DNA of 33,729 nucleotides from a virus, in the IMG/VR virus record IMGVR_UViG_3300034073_002535, positions 1 to 33,729 of that record, one strand, 5' to 3'. The notes below the pieces were generated by a model. The model was not told the DNA's origin. It worked only from the letters and a program-made list of their open reading frames with translations, and searched no databases. Numbering within the stretch: the stretch's first letter is position 1; each line of letters starts with the position of its first letter. Position numbers and translations under genes: made by a program. Positions 23,448 to 30,934 of the stretch are shown here, piece by piece.

Positions 23448-24044
23448 CTACCAGTATCCTGTAAAACTCGATTTTAATCCAAGCATAGATGCATATCTAG
23501 GAAGCCTGCAAGCCCAATATCCTGCACTTGTCCTGTCTTTATTCTGTGCACACTTATGTCTGGCTGCAAATGATTTACGTGCCTTAGGATCGTTTATTTT
23601 AGCTTTTAAACCACTGGTATCACCAAACGAAACTTTCTTGATACCTCCGCCTGGTTTACGCACATAAACGTAGAACTTCTTTGATCCTCCACGCTTAGGT
23701 TTATTTAATGGAGGTTGCTTCTTCTTAGCTGCTTTTGCTTCCATTAATTGCTCTTCGCTCATAGGAAAATCAAGAGGCACTTTAATACCGTTGTAGTATC
23801 CGAATTCCCCAAGATCGGTATTTTTTATAAGCTTCTCTTCTTCTTCTGTAAGAATCAACTCTCCACTTCGGTATAATTCTCTAGCTTCTTTGAATAGTTC
23901 AAAATACTTTTTGGAGAATGGACGGTATACGTTTTCTGTAAGTAGTTTTTGATTGTCTATGTGATATTGTAAACCCTCTGATATGGGTTTTTTATTGCAG
24001 TTGCAATCTTCTGCTACCTCTCTTAAATAATCGGTGAACTTCAT
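23448..24044 (-). CDS. Conserved phage protein with RARHKC-type C-terminal domain
   Basis: A 198-residue protein with two parts. The first (about 40-95: YRPFSKKYFELFKEARELYR and GEFGYYNGIKVPLDFPM) is a short domain I recall in several T4-like phage proteins. The second (about 120-190) reads GGSKKFYVYVRKPGGGIKKV, SFGDTSGLKAKINDPKARKS and FAARHKCAQNKDRTSAGYWA followed by CRLP, a basic Cys-containing domain also seen in phages, possibly DNA- or metal-binding. The N terminus MKFTDYLREVAEDCNCNKK has V10-A11-E12, fitting the candidate capsid-targeting leader. I cannot name the function; virion-internal protein is the best guess. Confidence 0.75.
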   Translation of the reverse strand: MKFTDYLREVAEDCNCNKKPISEGLQYHIDNQKLLTENVYRPFSKKYFELFKEARELYRSGELILTEEEEKLIKNTDLGEFGYYNGIKVPLDFPMSEEQLMEAKAAKKKQPPLNKPKRGGSKKFYVYVRKPGGGIKKVSFGDTSGLKAKINDPKARKSFAARHKCAQNKDRTSAGYWACRLPRYASMLGLKSSFTGYW

Positions 24045-24415
24045 TATTGTAAATTTACAAGTTTATACTTAGTAGTTTGAATTAAAGTTTCTATCTCATC
24101 GTACTGATTCAACAGATAGCTATCTTGCGGAAGGGTGGGTTTTATTGATGTCATAAACATGCATAAGCCTTCAAAGTACATAGCATGCGCCCCATCTTCT
24201 CTTAAGGTGCCAGCCATTTTATATCCGTATAAGATACCGTATTTTCCTTGATATGATTCTACAAGCTCGTCTATTAAAGGTATAATACCTTCATAATACG
24301 CTTGTAAAGCTAAATGTGCTTGGCCAGAGCCAAGTCCTTTGGTCTGCCAATGATATATTTGTGCTTGGTTTCTACTTTGTAGTAATGTTCCTATTAGTAA
24401 AGGTAAATTATTCAT
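24044..24415 (-). CDS. DUF5856 ferritin-like phage protein
   Basis: A 123-residue, all-helical protein. LLQSRNQAQIYHWQTKGLGS, then ALQAYYEGIIPLIDELVESY and QGKYG matches the pattern I know as DUF5856, which looks like a four-helix ferritin/Dps-type bundle: an H-W-Q near the end of the first helix and an E/D-rich second helix. Whether it binds iron is unknown; in Dps the comparable residues form the ferroxidase site. It overlaps the large nucleotidyltransferase-LRR gene by TAATG and the downstream gene in the same way, so it is part of one operon. Confidence 0.8.
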   Translation of the reverse strand: MNNLPLLIGTLLQSRNQAQIYHWQTKGLGSGQAHLALQAYYEGIIPLIDELVESYQGKYGILYGYKMAGTLREDGAHAMYFEGLCMFMTSIKPTLPQDSYLLNQYDEIETLIQTTKYKLVNLQ

Positions 24416-27141
24416 TATTTCTTTTTTGATCTTTTTGCTTTAATTTTATCCCACTCTCTGGCTAAATAGGCGGGTGCCGCAATATCAACATAATATCCAG
24501 TTTTATTATATATTTTTAAGTCATCTGGCAATGACGTAATGTTTGTATCAGTTATATCAAGGCTTCCTCCTACTTTTAAATTTTTAGGTAGTTCGCTTAT
24601 TGAGGTGCCGGCAATTTCTAAATTTCCTCCTACTTTGAAGTTATCAGGTAATGAGGTTATTAGGCTATCTCTCAAATCTAAATCTCCTCCTACTTTTAAG
24701 TCAGCAGGTATTGAGGTTATTTTAGTGTCTCTTAAATATAGATTACCTCTTACTTGTAAATTATTAGGAAGTTTTTCTATTTTAGTATCTGAAATAACTA
24801 ACCTCCCAACTTTTAAGTTATCAGGTAGATACTTTATTTTAGTTCTACTTAAATCTAGCTCACCTCCTACTTTTAAATTATTAGGAAGTTTTTCTATTTC
24901 ACTATATGAAAGATCTAAGTAGTCTCGCACTTCTAAGTTATCAGGTAAATACTTTATTTTAGCGTCTTTTAAATCTAAATACCCTTTTACTTTTAAGTCA
25001 GCAGGTATTGAGGTTATTTTAGTCCCTCTCAAATCTAAATCTCCAATTTCTTTTAAGTTATCAGGTAGATTCAGTATTTGAGTATCTTTCAAACCTAAAA
25101 ATCCTTTTATTTTTAAATTAGCAGGTAATAAGGTTACTTGAGTGCCTCTTAAGTCTATTCCTCCAACTTTTAAATCATCAGGCAAGTCCTTTATTTTAGT
25201 ATTACCTAATTTTAAAGTTTTTACTACTTCTAAGCCATCGGGCAAGTATAATATTTCTTTACAACTTTCTAAATCTAGCCCACCTCCTACTTTTAAATTA
25301 TTAGGCAGATATTTTATTTTACTGTTATGTAGAACTAAGTCTCCTCCTACTTTTAAATTATTAGGTATAGAAGTTATTTTAGTGCTGTTTAAATATAAAT
25401 CCCCTCCAACTATTAATTTATTAGGTAGGGAAGTTATTTCACTATATGATAAATGTAAATCTTTTCCAACTGTTAAATTATTAGGTAAAGAAGTTATTTC
25501 ACTGCTCTGTAAGTATAAATTTCCAGATATTTTTAAATTATCAGGTATAGACTTTAATCTCTTGTTTCTTAAATCTAAATGTCCATGTATGTCTAAATCC
25601 TCAGGAGTAAGTTCATCCAGATAGTATATAAATTTAGCCTTTTGTCCGTAGCGTTGTATTCTATTATCTTTTAATTTTTTTCTGTCACTTGTAGGTAATG
25701 ACTTTTCAATATCTTTAGGAATATTCTCTCCTGTAGTTGTAACTGCATACTTAGATATTAATTGTTTAGGAGTGTTTCTTATTTGTTTCTCTGTTAAATC
25801 ATGGCTAAATCCTATGTACTTTTCCTTATCTGTATAATTTAATTTATCATACTGTTCATCAGATATTTCATTTTTAAATCTTTCATAATCTTTTCTTTCT
25901 TCTGCTGTTAATGGAATGTGTTTAAATAATTTTTGCAGTCCTTTTAATTTAGGTTGTATTTCTTCTATTTCTGACCAAGACATTTTTTTATCTCCAGGGT
26001 TATTTGATGTGGCTACATAGTAGTTCCCTTGAGCATTAATGTATATAACGATTGCATGATATATGTCTTCTTTTGGTTTGTCTTCATCAAAAACAAAATA
26101 AAAAACGGGCTCGTTAAGCCTCATACGATAGGAAAAGAACATATTAGAAGAATCTCTTCTAGATATACACCAACTATATCCTTTGCCGTACCTAACACAT
26201 TTTTCTTTAAGATCTCCTAATAAAATTAGTAATCCATTTTGATTATAAACTACATCTTCAGATCCTTTAAAATCTACTTCATCATCATCTGTTTTTTTGG
26301 AAACATCTGATGGAAAATTTGCATCTATTAGTTTTTCTAACTCATCAAATTTATATTGAAATATGTCTTTTTTTTGAAATACGTTAGATGATTGTTTATC
26401 ACTAAATTTATCTATATAATACTTTATCTGCTGATCTCCCAGTTCTGGTTTTTCTTTTTTAAACTTTTCTAATGCTTTTTTCTTGGCGGAATCAGATACA
26501 GCTTCTTGCAAGTTTATGGACTCAGCCATAGGCTCAAATACACTTTTCCAAAAACCATCGTTAAACATTTCTTGGTATTGTTCTGAGTAACTTTTAAGTA
26601 AAGGTGACTTATCTATTAAAGGTTCATCATGTACCTTTTCATTCATTATAGACAAATACTCATTTACTTGATCGTCAGTAAAATCATCTGGTAGTTGTTC
26701 TTTGGCTGCCTGTATATCATTATTCTGAGCTGCCTGATGTAATGCAGCGGATGACTTGTAGAACTGGGAGGGCAGTAGCTGCATCCCATAGTTAGAGAAC
26801 TTTGCAAATTTAGCCTGTAATTTTTTGTTTCTAGATGACTTTTCATCTAAAGCTATATAAGCAGGCTTATCGGGTTTAACTTCAAAAAGAGAATAGACCT
26901 CAGTTAAAGGCCCATTCTCTTTTGCTTTTATTATTGTTGCTTGAGGTGAAAAATGAGATTTTAACAACATTTCCCACATTCTTGCTTTTTGATCTTGACT
27001 TATAGGTCCATTAGTCTTACCTACTACTACATTAACATGGCTTACTTCAGGTCTGTTTAAAAGCCAATACAAAGCATTTAAATGCATTTTAGTAGGAGGT
27101 GCAAACTCTCCAGGATAATAACAAGGGTGCTGTGCTTCCAT
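24415..27141 (-). CDS. Nucleotidyltransferase-like protein fused to 18 leucine-rich repeats
   Basis: A 908-residue protein in three parts. Residues 1-170 resemble an NMNAT/cytidylyltransferase-type nucleotidyltransferase: YYPGEFAPPTKMHLNALYWL, with TKMH in place of the (T/H)-x-G-H motif, VVVGKTNGPI, and ISQDQKAR in place of ISSTxxR. Residues about 220-440 form a domain with YGKGYSWCISRRDSSNMFFS and VFYFVFDEDKPKEDIYHAIV that I cannot name. Residues about 521-879 are 18 repeats of 19-21 residues, consensus LDLRDTKITSLPDNLKVGGD, followed by a basic tail. The repeats resemble the short LPX-type leucine-rich repeats of bacterial effectors. The combination suggests binding of a host or virion protein with a possible nucleotidyl transfer activity; function unproven. 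Confidence 0.85.
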   Translation of the reverse strand: MEAQHPCYYPGEFAPPTKMHLNALYWLLNRPEVSHVNVVVGKTNGPISQDQKARMWEMLLKSHFSPQATIIKAKENGPLTEVYSLFEVKPDKPAYIALDEKSSRNKKLQAKFAKFSNYGMQLLPSQFYKSSAALHQAAQNNDIQAAKEQLPDDFTDDQVNEYLSIMNEKVHDEPLIDKSPLLKSYSEQYQEMFNDGFWKSVFEPMAESINLQEAVSDSAKKKALEKFKKEKPELGDQQIKYYIDKFSDKQSSNVFQKKDIFQYKFDELEKLIDANFPSDVSKKTDDDEVDFKGSEDVVYNQNGLLILLGDLKEKCVRYGKGYSWCISRRDSSNMFFSYRMRLNEPVFYFVFDEDKPKEDIYHAIVIYINAQGNYYVATSNNPGDKKMSWSEIEEIQPKLKGLQKLFKHIPLTAEERKDYERFKNEISDEQYDKLNYTDKEKYIGFSHDLTEKQIRNTPKQLISKYAVTTTGENIPKDIEKSLPTSDRKKLKDNRIQRYGQKAKFIYYLDELTPEDLDIHGHLDLRNKRLKSIPDNLKISGNLYLQSSEITSLPNNLTVGKDLHLSYSEITSLPNKLIVGGDLYLNSTKITSIPNNLKVGGDLVLHNSKIKYLPNNLKVGGGLDLESCKEILYLPDGLEVVKTLKLGNTKIKDLPDDLKVGGIDLRGTQVTLLPANLKIKGFLGLKDTQILNLPDNLKEIGDLDLRGTKITSIPADLKVKGYLDLKDAKIKYLPDNLEVRDYLDLSYSEIEKLPNNLKVGGELDLSRTKIKYLPDNLKVGRLVISDTKIEKLPNNLQVRGNLYLRDTKITSIPADLKVGGDLDLRDSLITSLPDNFKVGGNLEIAGTSISELPKNLKVGGSLDITDTNITSLPDDLKIYNKTGYYVDIAAPAYLAREWDKIKAKRSKKK
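24505..25581 (-). repeat. 18 leucine-rich repeats, period about 60 bases
   Basis: Tandem units of mostly 20 codons; each contains L-x-L-x(4)-I-x-x-[LI]-P-x-[ND]-L-K-V-G-G. Units 6 (21 residues), 7 (19) and 13 (19) deviate in length. Several neighbours are nearly identical in DNA, for example the repeats encoding LRDTKITSIPADLKV and LRGTKITSIPADLKV, indicating recent duplication. Confidence 0.88.
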
Positions 27142-27156
27142 ATATATTCAATACTC

Positions 27157-27166
27157 ATATAAATAT
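27157..27166 (-). promoter_or_regulatory. ATATTTATAT motif before the nucleotidyltransferase-LRR gene
   Basis: Coding-strand TTCAATATTTATATGAGTAT, 15 bases before the ATG at 27141. The motif overlaps an 8-base inverted repeat attcaata / tattgaat (27146-27153 and 27164-27171), so it could sit in a small hairpin. Confidence 0.5.
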
Positions 27167-27171
27167 TGAAT

Positions 27172-27723
27172 TTATCCATTAATCATCGTTTGCTTAAATG
27201 TTGATGTGGAACTCTTTACAGGAGGGTACAATTCTACATTTTCGTGGAATTCTGAAGTGTCTGGGTCTACTACATTCATTACTACAGACTCTTTAAGAGT
27301 TTTTAAGAAAGACTCTCTTTCTTTCATTTTTACTTTAAGAAGTTCTATTTCTTTACTCATCCTATTCCAGATAGGGTCCCCACAAGATTCATAATCAAAT
27401 TTTGTAGCTGCTTCAAACAATTCAAACTTTACACCGTGCTTAGATACATAAGTTTTACCGTCATCAGCATTTTTTTCAATCTCATCTCTTACTAGGTCCA
27501 CAAAAGTATTTTTACCATCATCGTCAGTTAATTCTTTCAATTGTTTACCTGTTTCCTCTACAAACTTAAGCATTATAGCAACGTCAGTGGCTGACATATG
27601 ACCTTCCATTAAAGCCACATAAATACTCATAGCCGCCTTTGCTACGCCTTTTTTAGTTAAATCTGGGGTTTGATACTGTGTTTCGTCTAATTTAATTAGA
27701 AAGTTTGATGTTGTTTCTGTCAT
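27172..27723 (-). CDS. Conserved phage protein, function unknown
   Basis: A 183-residue, mostly helical protein. It opens MTETTSNFLIKLDETQYQTP and its C-terminal end VVDPDTSEFHENVELYPPVK followed by SSTSTFKQT looks like a fixed tail. The middle (KERESFLKTLKESVVMN) has a helix that could be coiled coil. I do not recognise an enzyme motif. The gene overlaps the primase (ATGA), so a replication-linked role is possible. No leader of the head-packaged type. Confidence 0.7.
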   Translation of the reverse strand: MTETTSNFLIKLDETQYQTPDLTKKGVAKAAMSIYVALMEGHMSATDVAIMLKFVEETGKQLKELTDDDGKNTFVDLVRDEIEKNADDGKTYVSKHGVKFELFEAATKFDYESCGDPIWNRMSKEIELLKVKMKERESFLKTLKESVVMNVVDPDTSEFHENVELYPPVKSSTSTFKQTMING

Positions 27724-28661
27724 AACGATAGTTTATATTTTAACAATTTATCTGCACTTAAAGGATCTACTGTTTGAATTAAAGATAGAAATGCTTTAAA
27801 TCCCATTTCTGACGGGTCTTTGTCATCCATTTCAACTAAAAATACTTTTTTGCCTAGTGACATAAGAGTCTCACAATGCTTTAATGCCATCCTAATAGCA
27901 TCTTTATCTAAAGCTATATACACCTTTTTAATCTTAGCTTCAACAAGCCTTTTCATCAATTTAGGAGTTATGGACTTTCCCAAAAGAGGAATAGCATTTC
28001 TTTTTATAGATAGCATATCAAATCCACCTTCACATAAGACTATTGGCAAATCCCAATTTATATACATCTCAAAAGGTATTATGTCTCTAGAAGCTTGAGG
28101 GTATTTATATTTTAACCTTGTTTCCGGATCAAAGGATCTGCCTACAAAAAAGTTTATCTTACCGGAAGAATCAAAAGAAGGCATTATTATCCTTTCTGCG
28201 TATTTACCATCTTCACAATAACCTATTTGATATTTGATTATATCCTCCTCTGTTACGCCTCTTTTTTTAAGGTACAACATGGCGTGTTTTGCAAGTATAT
28301 CATGTGGTTTTGCATCTAGTAGAAACTTATATTCTATAGGCAAAACACCATCAAATTCCTCTGTATCCTCATCATCCCTATCATTTTTTACAACTATGTA
28401 CGATAGTTTTTTTAGTATGTCTGAAGTTACTCCTGTCTTTACGAATAGGGATCGTATTGTTCTACCTTTATTTCCACATACCCAGCAAGCCCATCTATTA
28501 TTGCCTTCTGAGTCGGTTAATATATCAACTTCTAGCTTTTTTTTGTGTGTCCCATGAGTAGGACAATCCGGGAAAGGACAGTTGTACTTTCGGTTGGTTT
28601 TAGATGCTTTTTCTCCATACCCTAAAACCTGATCTATAAGCCCAGAGAGAATCGTCTCCAT
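27720..28661 (-). CDS. DNA primase (zinc finger plus TOPRIM)
   Basis: A 313-residue DnaG/T4 gp61-type primase. The N-terminal zinc-binding domain has C28, C33, C59 and C62 (NCPFPDCPTHG and WACWVCGN). The TOPRIM domain shows the Glu motif PIVLCEGGFDMLSI (E211) and the D-x-D motif KVYIALDKDA (D252, D254). Between them, GRSFDPETRLKYKYPQA is a typical primase RNA-polymerase-domain segment. It makes RNA primers for lagging-strand synthesis with a DnaB-type helicase, not found in this window. A perfect 9-base hairpin lies directly upstream of its start codon. Confidence 0.92.
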   Translation of the reverse strand: METILSGLIDQVLGYGEKASKTNRKYNCPFPDCPTHGTHKKKLEVDILTDSEGNNRWACWVCGNKGRTIRSLFVKTGVTSDILKKLSYIVVKNDRDDEDTEEFDGVLPIEYKFLLDAKPHDILAKHAMLYLKKRGVTEEDIIKYQIGYCEDGKYAERIIMPSFDSSGKINFFVGRSFDPETRLKYKYPQASRDIIPFEMYINWDLPIVLCEGGFDMLSIKRNAIPLLGKSITPKLMKRLVEAKIKKVYIALDKDAIRMALKHCETLMSLGKKVFLVEMDDKDPSEMGFKAFLSLIQTVDPLSADKLLKYKLSL

Positions 28662-28666
28662 AGGTC

Positions 28667-28689
28667 AAAGATATAGACTATATATCTTT
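28667..28689. promoter_or_regulatory. 9-base hairpin before the primase start
   Basis: Perfect inverted repeat aaagatata / tatatcttt (28667-28675 and 28681-28689, loop of 5). On the minus strand it overlaps the SegE-like stop codon and ends five bases before the primase ATG. There is no U-run; it may affect primase translation or be chance in AT-rich DNA. Confidence 0.35.
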
Positions 28690-29112
28690 CTTCCAAAACT
28701 TACCTAAAATGTTTCCATTAAAACAGTTGTCAGATTCTAAGCATCCTTGTAATATTTGATGCCTCAGTTCCTGATATGTCATCTGTTTCTTGTGTGTACA
28801 AATATGTAAAACCTCTCTTTTAAAGGCTCCTTTACCTACTTCTTTTACCTCTGCTTTAAGGGACGCTTCAGATCCGTAATAGTCCTTCCAATCACTTTCA
28901 GCAATCACTTTCTTCTTTGTAGGCTTCTTTCCTTTTCCTGTATGTTCAGATAGTTCTTTTTTAGTTAAGGCTTTTGTCCTTTCTGAGTAAAGGTTTTTTC
29001 TACCTATATAGAACTTTCCTCCCTCTATTTTAGTTATTTTATAAATAAAACCGTAAGTATTTTCCGGAAATTCGGATATGTCTTTTATAACCTGTCCTTT
29101 GTAAAACCACAT
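28678..29112 (-). CDS. SegE-like GIY-YIG domain protein
   Basis: A 144-residue protein with a GIY-YIG core: GFIYKI (21-26), FYIG (34-37) followed by R38 and R45, then SDWKDYYGSEASLKAEVKEV and FKREVLHIC, and a helical C terminus (YQELRHQILQGCLESDNCFN ending GKFW). This corresponds to the GIY-YIG domain of putative SegE-type endonucleases of T4-like phages, which may be homing or junction-cutting enzymes. The second motif is YIGRK rather than YIGxS. It lies upstream of the primase. Either a selfish homing nuclease or a domesticated replication enzyme. Confidence 0.82.
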   Translation of the reverse strand: MWFYKGQVIKDISEFPENTYGFIYKITKIEGGKFYIGRKNLYSERTKALTKKELSEHTGKGKKPTKKKVIAESDWKDYYGSEASLKAEVKEVGKGAFKREVLHICTHKKQMTYQELRHQILQGCLESDNCFNGNILGKFWKKDI

Positions 29113-29113
29113 A

Positions 29114-29413
29114 TTATATATCCATTCTGATTAAAAAATTGGTATCTGTGTCTGGGGAAATTGGTATCGGTTGTGCAAATTTAGCTACCATCAATAAGTC
29201 ATTAGAATCATTGTAAAATCCTACCATGGTAGCATATGGAGTAAAATCAGACCCGCTGGCAAACCCAACCATAGTCTCCTTACTACATGCTGTTAATAAA
29301 GAAGGATTATAACTATATCCCATTTCGTGATCCTTAATAGTACACTTTATACTCCTCTCTATTATTAAGTGGTTATTAGAAAATTGTAGATTAAAGTCCT
29401 CGTATCCTGGCAT
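29114..29413 (-). CDS. Small conserved structural-type protein
   Basis: Ninety-nine residues with beta-rich pattern: DHEMGYSYNPSLLTACSK, SDFTPYATMVGFYNDSNDLL and AKFAQPIPISPDTDTNFLIR followed by MDI. This last block (a beta strand, Q-P-I-P-I-S, T-D-T, then a strand) is one I have seen in small proteins of phage tail regions. I cannot give it a name. It starts 10 bases after the Thr-Pro protein, and no ribosome-binding site is seen. Confidence 0.7.
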   Translation of the reverse strand: MPGYEDFNLQFSNNHLIIERSIKCTIKDHEMGYSYNPSLLTACSKETMVGFASGSDFTPYATMVGFYNDSNDLLMVAKFAQPIPISPDTDTNFLIRMDI

Positions 29414-29423
29414 ATATTATATT

Positions 29424-30182
29424 TTATGGACAAATTCCTGCATCTGAGCATGCATATGTCGTTTGTATAAAGTCCCCGTTAGTTACTGCAACACTATTTA
29501 CAGTTTTTATAGTTGCTTTTACACTTCCATTTGAGAATCCAGAAGTTAAGTTAGTCGTCCTGTAAACCAAAATAATGTCCTGATAACCTTCTGCTGGAAT
29601 AGTTATGTTAGTACTTGTTGCATCAGTTAATACACTTGGAACATTAGCAGCTAGTACTGTAGCAGATACCTGTGCTAAGAATGTAGACTCAGGAGGTGTA
29701 GTTTGAGGTAATATTGTAGTACTTAATCTACCGCTAATACAAGCAGAAGGTCCGCTTATACTTAGCATATAGTGCTGTGCGTACAATTCTACTCCTATTA
29801 CAGCTCCTACAGGACCTCTTAAACGAGTCCATACTTTACCCCCTTGTCCACATATATTTAAGTATCCTGTGTAGCTAGAATCAAATAGTACAGGCATTGT
29901 AGTTGGTGTTGAAGTTGGAGTAGGTGTGGATGTTACTGCAGGAGTTGGTGTTGGGGTCAATGTAGGGTTAACTAGATTATATGAAATACTGTCAGTGCAG
30001 ACTCCAGTAGATGTTACAGTTATTTGAGTAGAATTGACATCTGTATTTACATTAAACCCTGCTAATAACTGATCTCTGGTTACTCCTATTGCTATAGTAC
30101 CTAAAACATTATCTGATATTGTGAAAGGCCCTGCGGAAGTACCTATACTAGAAAGACTTACTGTGGCTACTCTTGTTGGCAT
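29424..30182 (-). CDS. Thr-Pro-linked adhesin-like protein, copy 2
   Basis: A 252-residue protein. The N-terminal domain (about 1-70: TSAGPFTISDNVLG and VTRDQLLAGFNVNTDVNSTQ) is clearly paralogous to that of the neighbouring gene (AAGPFDIYYNS and VDRASLLAGYSV). A Thr-Pro linker (TLTPTPTPAVTSTPTPTSTP, about 74-94) leads to a different C-terminal domain with three Cys near its start and end (NICGQGG, SACISG, ACSDAGICP). No signal peptide. This fits a modular virion surface protein; the Thr-Pro linker could be an O-glycosylation site. A GGAGGG sequence lies just before the ATG but is part of the previous gene. Confidence 0.75.
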   Translation of the reverse strand: MPTRVATVSLSSIGTSAGPFTISDNVLGTIAIGVTRDQLLAGFNVNTDVNSTQITVTSTGVCTDSISYNLVNPTLTPTPTPAVTSTPTPTSTPTTMPVLFDSSYTGYLNICGQGGKVWTRLRGPVGAVIGVELYAQHYMLSISGPSACISGRLSTTILPQTTPPESTFLAQVSATVLAANVPSVLTDATSTNITIPAEGYQDIILVYRTTNLTSGFSNGSVKATIKTVNSVAVTNGDFIQTTYACSDAGICP

Positions 30183-30183
30183 A

Positions 30184-30933
30184 CTATCCCTCCCATATTT
30201 GAATACTTACGAAATCGGTTGATATTATATTAACAGATAGATAAAAATCTATAACATCATTCATATTAAAGTTGTAAGATTGGTAAACAGTTCCATTAAC
30301 TTGTATCATAACGTATCCAGCATCCATTGCTGTATTCGTTGGAGATATTTTCCTAACCCTATACACAACTTCGTTTGATACTCCCTCTGTTATATAAGAA
30401 TCGTTTTTACCATAGGCTGGTATAGTGGAACTTGCCACGTTTATAGTATCTAAGCTAGCTCCTGCGGTGCTATTGAATATCTCAAACACATTTGAAGGGG
30501 ATATATCATTCAATACTACCTGGGCTCTATTCCTAACTGTAGCTCCAGTAGGTGTAGGCGTAGGCGTTGATGTAGCTGTTGGAGTTGCTGTAACAGTTGG
30601 AGTAGGTGTAGGAGTGGCATTTTCTGCTACGGTAACAGACATTCCAAACAATGTACAATTTAATATTGTCGGGAATGGGGTTGGTGTAGGAGTAGATGTA
30701 GGCACAGGAGTAGGAGTATACTGTATGACTTGGTAAACTTCAGAATTTCCGCAATACGGATCTGAATTTACTACTATAATTGTAGCAGGACTGCCAGCTA
30801 TGGTTACTGAATACCCTGCTAGTAAAGACGCTCTATCTACGCCACTATCTACCAGTGTTCCTTCAGAAATACTGTTATAGTAAATGTCAAACGGGCCTGC
30901 TGCGTCTCCTGATATAGTAACTATAAAATCCAT
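30184..30933 (-). CDS. Thr-Pro-linked adhesin-like protein, copy 1
   Basis: A 249-residue protein with the same plan as its neighbour: N-terminal domain (ISGDAAGPFDIYYNSISEGT, VDRASLLAGYSVTI), two Thr-Pro linkers (TPTPVPTSTPTPTPFP at about 72-88, TPTPTPTVTATPTATSTPTP at about 107-130) separated by a short insert, and a distinct beta-rich C-terminal domain ending VSIQIWEG. It has no signal peptide. Phage surface proteins of this style are rarely characterised. The stop is one base before the next gene. An ATATTTATAT motif lies three bases upstream of the ATG but inside the mutase gene end. Confidence 0.75.
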   Translation of the reverse strand: MDFIVTISGDAAGPFDIYYNSISEGTLVDSGVDRASLLAGYSVTIAGSPATIIVVNSDPYCGNSEVYQVIQYTPTPVPTSTPTPTPFPTILNCTLFGMSVTVAENATPTPTPTVTATPTATSTPTPTPTGATVRNRAQVVLNDISPSNVFEIFNSTAGASLDTINVASSTIPAYGKNDSYITEGVSNEVVYRVRKISPTNTAMDAGYVMIQVNGTVYQSYNFNMNDVIDFYLSVNIISTDFVSIQIWEG

Positions 30934-30934
30934 A

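Noticed and set aside
24539-25624. Plus-strand frames opposite the leucine-rich repeats
   Set aside because: Complement of the LRR codons (periodic Ser-Pro-Pro-Thr-Phe-Lys); no independent signal.
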